Below, in pieces: positions 47,856-64,000 of a DNA stretch of 64,000 nucleotides. The notes beneath the pieces are model-generated. The model saw only the letters and a program-made list of their open reading frames with translations, was not told where the DNA came from and searched no databases. The position numbers and the translations under genes were made by a program. The number at the start of each line of letters is the position of its first letter. The first letter of the stretch is position 1. Source of the stretch: an uncultured delta proteobacterium. GTDB lineage: Bacteria > Desulfobacterota > Desulfovibrionia > Desulfovibrionales > Desulfovibrionaceae. The stretch is from assembly GCA_903843965.1 (NCBI GenBank), contig CAIMRY010000017.1, forward strand, positions 186,001 to 250,000. The letters are read 5' to 3'.

Positions 47856-47883
47856 ATTACTTGTTCGACTCTTCTCCTGTCAA
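47856..47883 (-). promoter_or_regulatory. promoter of the S10-spc-alpha operon
   Basis: On the minus strand TTGACA (47878-47883), a 16-base spacer and AGTAAT (47856-47861) make a good -35/-10 pair between the fusA terminator and rpsJ. It shows that the S10 genes can be transcribed separately from rpsL-rpsG-fusA. Confidence 0.6.
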
Positions 47884-47913
47884 GGGAAAAGTGCCGCCGG
47901 AACAGCCCGGCGG

Positions 47914-47914
<1 letters not shown>
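47884..47914 (-). terminator. intrinsic terminator after fusA
   Basis: An 8-bp perfect stem GCCGCCGG / CCGGCGGC (47893-47914) with a 6-base loop begins at the fusA stop. ACTTTTCCC, a short U-run, follows on the minus strand. It separates fusA from rpsJ. Confidence 0.75.
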
Positions 47915-49992
<2,078 letters not shown>

Positions 49993-50010
49993 TGTTCTAA
50001 CTCCCCGTGA

Positions 50011-50508
<498 letters not shown>

Positions 50509-50880
50509 TTACTTCGGACGCTTGGCGCCGTACTTGGAACGGCCCTGGCGACGATCGGACACGCCTGCGGTGTCAAGGGTGCCACGGACGATATGGTAGC
50601 GGACACCGGGAAGGTCCTTCACGCGGCCGCCGCGGATGAGCACGACCGAGTGCTCCTGAAGGTTGTGGCCCTCGCCGGGGATGTACGCGGTGACCTCGAT
50701 GCCGTTGGTCAGCCGCACGCGGGCAACCTTACGGAGCGCGGAGTTCGGCTTCTTGGGCGTGGTGGTGTACACGCGCGTGCACACGCCACGGCGCTGCGGA
50801 CATTCGAGCAGAGCCGGGGTCTTTTTGCGCTTGCCGATCTTTTGGCGCGACTTGCGGATCAACTGGCTGATAGTAGGCAT
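50509..50880 (-). CDS. rpsL: 30S ribosomal protein S12
   Basis: The 123-residue decoding-centre protein has [12 protein letters not shown] and [13 protein letters not shown], with the Lys residues equivalent to E. coli 43 and 88 (streptomycin-sensitive type). It is the first gene of rpsL-rpsG-fusA with its own promoter. Confidence 0.98.
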   Translation of the reverse strand: MPTISQLIRKSRQKIGKRKKTPALLECPQRRGVCTRVYTTTPKKPNSALRKVARVRLTNGIEVTAYIPGEGHNLQEHSVVLIRGGRVKDLPGVRYHIVRGTLDTAGVSDRRQGRSKYGAKRPK

Positions 50881-50922
50881 GAACCCTCCGAGAAAGTGCT
50901 TAAATACAATGCAAGAGGACCG

Positions 50923-50951
50923 CTCTTATGCCCAAAGCGGCCTGCTGTCAA
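50923..50951 (-). promoter_or_regulatory. promoter of the rpsL-rpsG-fusA operon
   Basis: On the minus strand TTGACA (50946-50951), a 17-base spacer and TAAGAG (50923-50928) fit a sigma-70 promoter about 42 bases before the rpsL start. It lies in the 163-base gap after rpoC. The rest of the gap has only a small 5-bp hairpin and no good terminator. Confidence 0.6.
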
Positions 50952-51043
50952 GTCCCCTGCCACGTCCCCGGTCACGGGGAAACGGGTGGACGCCCTACTC
51001 CGGCGTTCACCCGCGGTAGTTCTAGTACAAAGCGCCGGGCGCA

Positions 51044-55201
<4,158 letters not shown>

Positions 55202-55282
55202 GGATTTTCCTCGTAAGTTTGACAGTTCCCTATGAACCCGCAAGTGCGGGCCAACCCACCAACGGTCGGGGTGCTCCCCGGC

Positions 55283-59383
<4,101 letters not shown>

Positions 59384-59765
59384 TGTCACCTCATCGAGCG
59401 AGACGGTTGGTGTTCACAGAAGACGACACGCCCCTGCGGCGCTGTTACCATACAGGGGGACTCGTGGCTACTCCCGGTCCAGAAAAGGCGGAAAATGTTG
59501 CGTCATAAGGCAGTCCCCAGGTGGAATCAGATCTCCGCTAGGGGGGAGGGATGAAATTCGGGCCAGGGCGGAATCATTTCTGGCCTCTACGCCGCATCGC
59601 GCCAGCTTTTCCGGCGCGCTCAAACCCCGTTGCCGCCGACAGGCGCTCTCGGGAGTGGTCAGCAAAAAAACACGATCAACAAAAAAATAAAAGACGGGAC
59701 AAAGGACGCACCCCGATTGGGGGGTGCGCCCTTCGCCCAAAAACGCTTCAGTCAGAAGCGCTGAT
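59384..59765. other. long rplL-rpoB intergenic region
   Basis: This 382-base gap holds the attenuator hairpin at 59707-59727 and a T-rich stretch (59640-59695 on the minus strand). About 200 bases of rpoB leader follow, in which I see no clear structure. An open frame on the minus strand at 59468-59740 has no homology or binding site and is not called. Confidence 0.6.
59681..59731 (-). terminator. attenuator after rplL, before rpoB
   Basis: An 11-bp stem including one G-U pair (arms 59704-59714 and 59721-59731) surrounds a 6-base loop. TTTG...TTTTATTTTTTTG follows downstream. Partial terminators of this kind between rplL and rpoB lower polymerase relative to ribosomal-protein synthesis in other bacteria; here that is inferred. 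Confidence 0.7.
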
Positions 59766-60146
59766 CTACTTCACCTCGACGACGGCGCCAGCCTCGGTCA
59801 GATCCTTCTTGGCGGCCTCGGCATCAGCCTTGGACACGCCTTCCTTGATGGTCTGGGGAGCGCCGTCAACCTTGTCCTTGGCTTCCTTCAGGCCCAGGCC
59901 GGTGAGGGCGCGGACGACCTTGATGACGCCGATCTTGTTGGCGCCGGCTTCCTTCAGGATGACGTCGAACTCGGTCTTCTCCTCGGCGGCCTCAACAGGG
60001 GCGCCAGCGGGAGCGGCGGCAAAGGCGGCCATGGGAGCGGCGGCGGAAACGCCAAACTTCTCCTCCAGCTCCTTGATGAACTCAGCCAAATCGAGAACGG
60101 TCATGCTGGAGATGAACTCGACAACCTGCTCTTTGGTCACGGACAT
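59766..60146 (-). CDS. rplL: 50S ribosomal protein L7/L12
   Basis: The 126-residue stalk protein has the N-terminal dimer domain, an Ala/Pro hinge ([16 protein letters not shown]) and the C-terminal [21 protein letters not shown] that recruits translation factors. It follows rplJ by 46 bases. Confidence 0.98.
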   Translation of the reverse strand: MSVTKEQVVEFISSMTVLDLAEFIKELEEKFGVSAAAPMAAFAAAPAGAPVEAAEEKTEFDVILKEAGANKIGVIKVVRALTGLGLKEAKDKVDGAPQTIKEGVSKADAEAAKKDLTEAGAVVEVK

Positions 60147-60192
60147 GGTATATTCCTCCTGGAAAGTTCTGTTTGCTTTGGTTGACTAAAGA

Positions 60193-60756
60193 CTACTGGG
60201 CTTCAGGGGCCGCTTCGGACGCCGTATCGGGGGCCGCGCCGCCTTCCTTCTGCTCCTTGATTGCGTTCAAGGCGTAGAGGAAGTTGCGCAGAATGGCCGC
60301 AAACACGCCGACGAAGTTGGTGGGCACCGCATTCATGGTGCCAAGCAACTTGGCCAGCAGTTCGGGCTTGCTCGGCAGCATTGCAAGCTGCTTCACGCCC
60401 TCCTCGTCAAGAAACTTTCCCTCAAGGCTGCCGTAGCGCAGGGTGAGCTTCTTGCTCCCCTTTGCGAACTCGGACAGGGCCTTGGCCAGGGCGACGGGAT
60501 CTTCGTAGCCCAAGGCGACTGCACAGTTTTCCTTCAGACGCTCATTTAAGACAGCGTGGGACGTGTCCGTGAGCGCCAACCGGGCCAGGGTGTTCTTGAC
60601 GACTTGGTAATCGACTCCGGCTTCGCGGAGCTTGGCGCGCAGAAGAGTCATCTCCTCAACGCCCATGCCCTTGAAGTCGGTGACGACAGCGATGTTCGCG
60701 CGTGCAGCCTTGTCATGCAGCTGCTCGATGATCTGGGCTTTATCTTGCCTGTTCAT
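60193..60756 (-). CDS. rplJ: 50S ribosomal protein L10
   Basis: The 187-residue protein anchors the L7/L12 stalk: an N-terminal rRNA-binding domain ([25 protein letters not shown]) and a C-terminal helix. It starts at ATG 60756 with GAGGAG upstream. It probably autoregulates through its leader. Confidence 0.97.
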   Translation of the reverse strand: MNRQDKAQIIEQLHDKAARANIAVVTDFKGMGVEEMTLLRAKLREAGVDYQVVKNTLARLALTDTSHAVLNERLKENCAVALGYEDPVALAKALSEFAKGSKKLTLRYGSLEGKFLDEEGVKQLAMLPSKPELLAKLLGTMNAVPTNFVGVFAAILRNFLYALNAIKEQKEGGAAPDTASEAAPEAQ

Positions 60757-60856
60757 CGTGACTCGCTCCTCGTCGTTCTTTGGCCCGGAAAGCAAAGTAC
60801 GTCTCGGCAGGTGATTAAGGGCTTACAGCCCGCCTGCTTTCTTCGACTCAACTTCC
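60757..60856 (-). promoter_or_regulatory. L10 leader (rplJ autoregulatory RNA)
   Basis: The transcript before rplJ contains GCAGG...CCTGC enclosing a GGGCT-gta-AGCCC stem and an internal CTTAATCA, followed by GAGACGT. This nested layout resembles the Rfam L10-leader, where L10(L12)4 binds and shuts off its own translation. The match is from memory; a covariance search was not possible. Confidence 0.65.
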
Positions 60857-60879
60857 CGTGCTAACATGATCAAACCGGT

Positions 60880-60900
60880 GCGGGCGGCCGATCCGCCCGC
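60880..60900 (-). terminator. stem-loop between rplA and rplJ
   Basis: A perfect 8-bp GCGGGCGG / CCGCCCGC stem with a 5-base loop lies just after the rplA stop. No U-run follows, so it may reduce rather than end transcription, or separate the rplK-rplA and rplJ-rplL messages. Confidence 0.4.
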
Positions 60901-60907
60901 GCCGGAA

Positions 60908-61615
60908 CTAGACTTCCAAAAACTTGCGCAGGGTCTGGGTGTCGATCTTGACGCCCGGGCCCATGGTGGTGGCCACGGCCATGGCCTTCAGGTACGTGCC
61001 CTTGGCCGTGGAAGGCTTCAGGCGGTTCACGGTGTCGAGCAGGGCGGAAAGGTTCTGCAGCAGCTTCTCGGGTCCAAAAGACTTCTTCCCGATGGACGCG
61101 TGCAGGATGCCCGCCTTGTCGACCTTGAACTCCACGCGGCCGGCCTTGAGTTCGCGGACGGCGTCGCCCACGTTGAAGGTCACGGTGCCGGTCTTGGCGT
61201 TGGGCATTAAGCCCCGGGGGCCCAGCATGCGGCCGATCTGGCCGACCTTGGCCATCATGTCCGGGGTGGCCACGGCGTTGTCAAAGTCCAGCCAGCCGCC
61301 CTTGATCTTTTCCACCAAATCATCGCCGCCGCACTCGTCGGCTCCGGCCTCTTTGGCCTCGGCTTCCTTGTCCGGCTTGCAGAACACGATGACGCGGGAG
61401 GTCTTGCCCAGGCCGTTGGGCAGGGGGCAGGCGCCGCGCACCATCTGGTCAGAGTACTTGGGGTCGACGCCGAGGTTGATGGCGACATCAACGGTCTCGT
61501 CGAACTTGGCAAAGGAGTTGTCGAGCGCGAGCTTGACAGCCTCGTTCACTGCATAACGCTGGGTCTGATCAAAGCCTTCTACGGCTTTGTCGTAGTTTTT
61601 TCCGTGTTTCGGCAT
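60908..61615 (-). CDS. rplA: 50S ribosomal protein L1
   Basis: The 235-residue protein has the L1 motif [15 protein letters not shown], the start [16 protein letters not shown], and the family C-terminal end. It forms the stalk near the E site and autoregulates rplKA in E. coli. It follows rplK by 12 bases. Confidence 0.98.
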   Translation of the reverse strand: MPKHGKNYDKAVEGFDQTQRYAVNEAVKLALDNSFAKFDETVDVAINLGVDPKYSDQMVRGACPLPNGLGKTSRVIVFCKPDKEAEAKEAGADECGGDDLVEKIKGGWLDFDNAVATPDMMAKVGQIGRMLGPRGLMPNAKTGTVTFNVGDAVRELKAGRVEFKVDKAGILHASIGKKSFGPEKLLQNLSALLDTVNRLKPSTAKGTYLKAMAVATTMGPGVKIDTQTLRKFLEV

Positions 61616-61627
61616 GGCGTATCCTCG

Positions 61628-62053
61628 CTACCCTATGACTTCAAGGCCCATGCTGCGGGCAGTGCCGACGACGCAATTCTTGGCGGCCTCAAGGGACTTG
61701 GCCGTAAGATCGGGCGCCTTGAGCTTGGCGATTTCCTCCACCTGGGCCATGGTGACCTTGCCGACCTTGGTCTTGTTGGGCTCGCCCGAGCCCTTCTCGA
61801 TCTTGGCGGCCTTGAGCAGGAGCACAGGGGCCGGCGGCGTCTTGGTGATGAAGGAGAAGGTGCGGTCGGCGTAGACGGTGATGATCACCGGGATGATCAT
61901 GCCTTTCTGGTCCTGCGTGCGGGCATTGAAGGCCTTGCAGAACTCCATGATGTTCACGCCGTGCTGACCCAGCGCCGGCCCCACTGGGGGGGACGGGTTG
62001 GCCACACCGGCCGGGATTTGCAGTTTAACTTTACCTGTGATTTTCTTAGCCAT
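61628..62053 (-). CDS. rplK: 50S ribosomal protein L11
   Basis: The 141-residue protein has the N-terminal proline-rich [17 protein letters not shown] and the rRNA-binding C-terminal domain ([14 protein letters not shown]). It controls the GTPase centre and stringent response (family knowledge). Confidence 0.98.
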   Translation of the reverse strand: MAKKITGKVKLQIPAGVANPSPPVGPALGQHGVNIMEFCKAFNARTQDQKGMIIPVIITVYADRTFSFITKTPPAPVLLLKAAKIEKGSGEPNKTKVGKVTMAQVEEIAKLKAPDLTAKSLEAAKNCVVGTARSMGLEVIG

Positions 62054-62101
62054 TTTTATATCCTCGCAGGCGGTTTCCCGCCGCAGTCGAACAGGGTCCG
62101 T

Positions 62102-62662
62102 CTAGCCCTTCGTCACCTGGACGAAGTCGAGCTCCACCGGGGTCTGGCGACCGAAGATGGAGACGGCCACGCGGAGCTTGCCCTTGTCGTAATTCACGTC
62201 CTCGACGACACCATTGAAACCGCTGAAGGGGCCGTCGATGACCCGGACCTCGTCGCTTCTCTCGAAGTTGAACTTGGGCCTGGGCTGTTCCTGCCTGCTC
62301 TCCATCATGGAGAGGATGGTCTGTGCCTCGCTGTCACGCATGGGTGTGGGCCGGTTCTTGCCGCCCACAAAGCCCGTTACGCGCGGGATGGACTGGATCA
62401 GGTGCCAGGAGTCGTCGGTGAGCACCATCTTGACCATCACGTAGCCCGGATAGAACTTCCGGGTCGTGGTGCGGCGCTCCCCCTTCACCATCTCCACCAC
62501 TTTTTCGGTGGGGACGACGACCTCAAGGACCTGACCTTTCTCCTGACCGGTACGCATCATCTCAAGGATGGTTTTCTCCACACGCTGCTCGAACCCCGAG
62601 TAGGTGTGGACGATAAACCAGCGGGCCGGTTTTTCCCCGCCAACGGCGCTATCTTCAGTCAC
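62102..62662 (-). CDS. nusG: transcription termination/antitermination factor NusG
   Basis: The 186-residue protein has an NGN domain (WFIVHTYSGFEQRVEKTI, FYPGYVMVKM) and a C-terminal KOW domain (GPFSGFNGVVEDVNYDKGKL). It links RNA polymerase to Rho or the ribosome. It follows secE by 21 bases. Confidence 0.97.
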   Translation of the reverse strand: MTEDSAVGGEKPARWFIVHTYSGFEQRVEKTILEMMRTGQEKGQVLEVVVPTEKVVEMVKGERRTTTRKFYPGYVMVKMVLTDDSWHLIQSIPRVTGFVGGKNRPTPMRDSEAQTILSMMESRQEQPRPKFNFERSDEVRVIDGPFSGFNGVVEDVNYDKGKLRVAVSIFGRQTPVELDFVQVTKG

Positions 62663-62683
62663 TTGCGCTCACCTGCCAGGGGG

Positions 62684-62944
62684 TTAGGACAGCACAGCCT
62701 CGATGAGCTTGGACAAGCCAAGATCGACGACGCCGAGAAACAGGGACATGACCAAAACAAGGACCATGACCGCCGCACAGGTTTGATACGTCTCTTTCTT
62801 GGAGGGCCAGGTGATCTTCTTCAGTTCAACCTGGGCTTCCTCGTAGAAGAGCTTAAGCTCCTGCGCCTTGGCGACAAAGCCCGTTTTTTCGGGCAGTTCC
62901 GCGCCTTGCTGGCTGCTTGTGCCTTTCGCTGTATGTTTCGTCAT
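62684..62944 (-). CDS. secE: protein translocase subunit SecE
   Basis: The 86-residue single-membrane-helix form has the cytoplasmic hinge VELKKITWPSKKET and one C-terminal hydrophobic helix. The ATG at 62944 is preceded by GGGGAG; an ATG at 62956 is also in frame. It clamps SecY. Confidence 0.95.
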   Translation of the reverse strand: MTKHTAKGTSSQQGAELPEKTGFVAKAQELKLFYEEAQVELKKITWPSKKETYQTCAAVMVLVLVMSLFLGVVDLGLSKLIEAVLS

Positions 62945-62966
62945 TGTTCTCCCCATGTTGGGGGTG

Positions 62967-63043
62967 TGGCAGGCCAGGTAGGATTCGAACCTACAGCGTC
63001 CGGTTTTGGAGACCGGTGCTCTAGCCGTTGGAGCTACTGGCCT
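62967..63043 (-). tRNA. trnW: tRNA-Trp (anticodon CCA)
   Basis: The minus-strand cloverleaf has a 7-bp acceptor stem AGGCCAG / CTGGCCT, a D-arm GCTC...GAGC, anticodon stem CCGGT...ACCGG with loop CTCCAAA, and a T-arm GTAGG-TTCGAAT-CCTAC. The discriminator is G and CCA is encoded (62967-62969). It lies between rpmG and secE, a common position in proteobacteria. Confidence 0.96.
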
Positions 63044-63052
63044 GCATGAAAA

Positions 63053-63202
63053 CTACTTGGTCTCGCGGTGAACCGTATGCTTCCTGTCGAAGGGGCAGTA
63101 CTTCTTCACTTCAAGACGACCGGTAGTGTTCTTCTTGTTTTTCTCCGTCGAGTAATTGCGCCGTTTGCACTCGGTGCACGCAAGCTGGATATTGACGCGC
63201 AT
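63053..63202 (-). CDS. rpmG: 50S ribosomal protein L33 (partly degenerate zinc site)
   Basis: The 49-residue gene reads [19 protein letters not shown] at the start and [17 protein letters not shown] at the end. The first Cys pair, C9/C12, is intact. The second pair, normally C-x2-C, is CPFD, so the fourth ligand is Asp or absent. It is followed by tRNA-Trp. Confidence 0.95.
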   Translation of the reverse strand: MRVNIQLACTECKRRNYSTEKNKKNTTGRLEVKKYCPFDRKHTVHRETK

Positions 63203-63205
63203 GGA

Positions 63206-64000
63206 TTACTCCAGGATCTCGGTGACAACGCCCGCGCCAACGGTGCGGCCGCCTTCGCGGATGGCGAAGCGCAGGCCCTGCTCCATGGCGATGGGGTGGA
63301 TCATGTCAACGATGAAGGTTGCATTGTCGCCGGGCATGACCATCTCGACGCCCTCTTCCAGGCTCACGACACCGGTGATGTCCGTGGTGCGGAAGTAGAA
63401 CTGCGGACGGTAGCCGGAGAAGAACGGCGTGTGGCGGCCGCCCTCGTCCTTGGACAAAACGTAGACCTCGGCCTTGAACTTGCGGTGGGGCGGGATGCTC
63501 TTGGGCTTGGCCAGAACCTGGCCGCGCTCCACATCTTCGCGCTTGATGCCGCGCAGCAGCACGCCGACGTTGTCGCCGGCCTGGCCCTGGTCGAGAATCT
63601 TGCGGAACATCTCGACGCCGGTGCAGGTGCTCTTGACGGTGTCCTTGATGCCGACGATCTCGACTTCGTCGCCCACGGTGACGATGCCGCGCTCGATACG
63701 GCCGGTGACGACGGTGCCGCGACCGGAGATGGAGAACACGTCCTCGATGGGCATGAGGAAGGGCTTGTCGATGTCGCGCTTGGGCTCAGGGATGTACGTG
63801 TCGCAGGCTTCCAGCAGGGCCAGGATGCACTTGCACTCCTCGCTCTTCGGGTCGTCGCTCTCAAGCGCCTTCAGGGCGGAGCCCTGAATGATGGGCACGT
63901 CGTCGCCGGGGAAGCCGTACTTGGTCAGCAGCTCGCGCATTTCGAGCTCGACGAGCTCAAGCAGCTCGGCGTCGTCGACCATGTCGCACTTGTTCATGAA
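63206..64000 (-). CDS. tuf: translation elongation factor Tu (5' part outside window)
   Basis: The frame is open to the window edge ([17 protein letters not shown], residues about 135 on). It runs to the stop at 63206, about 264 residues of roughly 397. The visible NKCD motif is the G4 guanine-binding site, and [13 protein letters not shown] and [21 protein letters not shown] belong to domain II. Domain III ends the protein. It carries aminoacyl-tRNA to the ribosome. It heads the rpmG-secE-nusG cluster instead of standing after fusA. Confidence 0.99.
   Translation of the reverse strand, partial: FMNKCDMVDDAELLELVELEMRELLTKYGFPGDDVPIIQGSALKALESDDPKSEECKCILALLEACDTYIPEPKRDIDKPFLMPIEDVFSISGRGTVVTGRIERGIVTVGDEVEIVGIKDTVKSTCTGVEMFRKILDQGQAGDNVGVLLRGIKREDVERGQVLAKPKSIPPHRKFKAEVYVLSKDEGGRHTPFFSGYRPQFYFRTTDITGVVSLEEGVEMVMPGDNATFIVDMIHPIAMEQGLRFAIREGGRTVGAGVVTEILE

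Noticed and set aside
59468-59740. A 90-residue minus-strand frame between rplL and rpoB
   Set aside because: It runs through the attenuator, has no plausible binding site and resembles no family.

Overview
The window is a high-GC, gene-dense bacterial chromosome segment. Four features suggest a sulfate-reducer-like Desulfovibrionaceae (Desulfobacterota) host: futalosine-pathway menaquinone genes, a tungsten-type aldehyde:ferredoxin oxidoreductase, a LysR regulator resembling the selenium-metabolism-associated type of that group, and a zinc-form S14. The taxonomic call is inference from gene content, not from a database search.

Region 1 (1-7.1 kb) holds the end of an RND efflux pump, a CsoR/CstR-type repressor, a kinase-fold protein next to a universal stress protein, a PAS-GGDEF protein with a degenerate active-site motif, a gene-poor stretch with a 147-bp structured repeat in two copies, and a lipoprotein gene with a good sigma-70 promoter.

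Region 2 (7.2-16.0 kb) is housekeeping and runs rightward: carB, a terminator, then purF, kdsD (KpsF/GutQ), a YkgJ-type cysteine-cluster protein and a class A penicillin-binding protein. Region 3 (16.1-27.3 kb) is an accessory and transport region: LysE, PhzF, AEC, DUF401 and EamA membrane or enzyme genes, a TPR protein, aldehyde oxidoreductase, a low-GC HTH + GIY-YIG gene, a class II aldolase-like protein and a YgjP/SprT-like metalloprotease.

Region 4 (27.3-33.3 kb) carries the futalosine menaquinone genes. A tetR-mqnE-mqnC-mqnA operon with overlapping starts lies divergent from mqnD. A palindrome fused to the operon's -10 box suggests autoregulation. A LysR gene follows.

Region 5 (33.3-64 kb) is one leftward ribosomal superregion. 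In transcription order it reads tuf (partial), rpmG, tRNA-Trp, secE, nusG, rplK, rplA, rplJ, rplL, rpoB, rpoC, rpsL, rpsG, fusA, rpsJ, rplC, rplD, rplW, rplB, rpsS, rplV, rpsC, rplP, rpmC, rpsQ, rplN, rplX, rplE, rpsZ, rpsH, rplF, rplR, rpsE, rpmD, rplO, secY, map, rpmJ, rpsM, rpsK, rpsD, rpoA, rplQ. It closes with a U-tailed terminator after rplQ. Internal promoters precede rpsL and rpsJ, and structured leaders precede rplJ and rpsJ.

The signals most worth following up are non-coding. Several genes end in stem-loops followed by a C-run rather than a U-run, and two such double-hairpin modules lie tail to tail between convergent genes. The 147-bp structured repeat and the HTH + GIY-YIG gene are the other leads. 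I saw no CRISPR array, rRNA, transposase or prophage.
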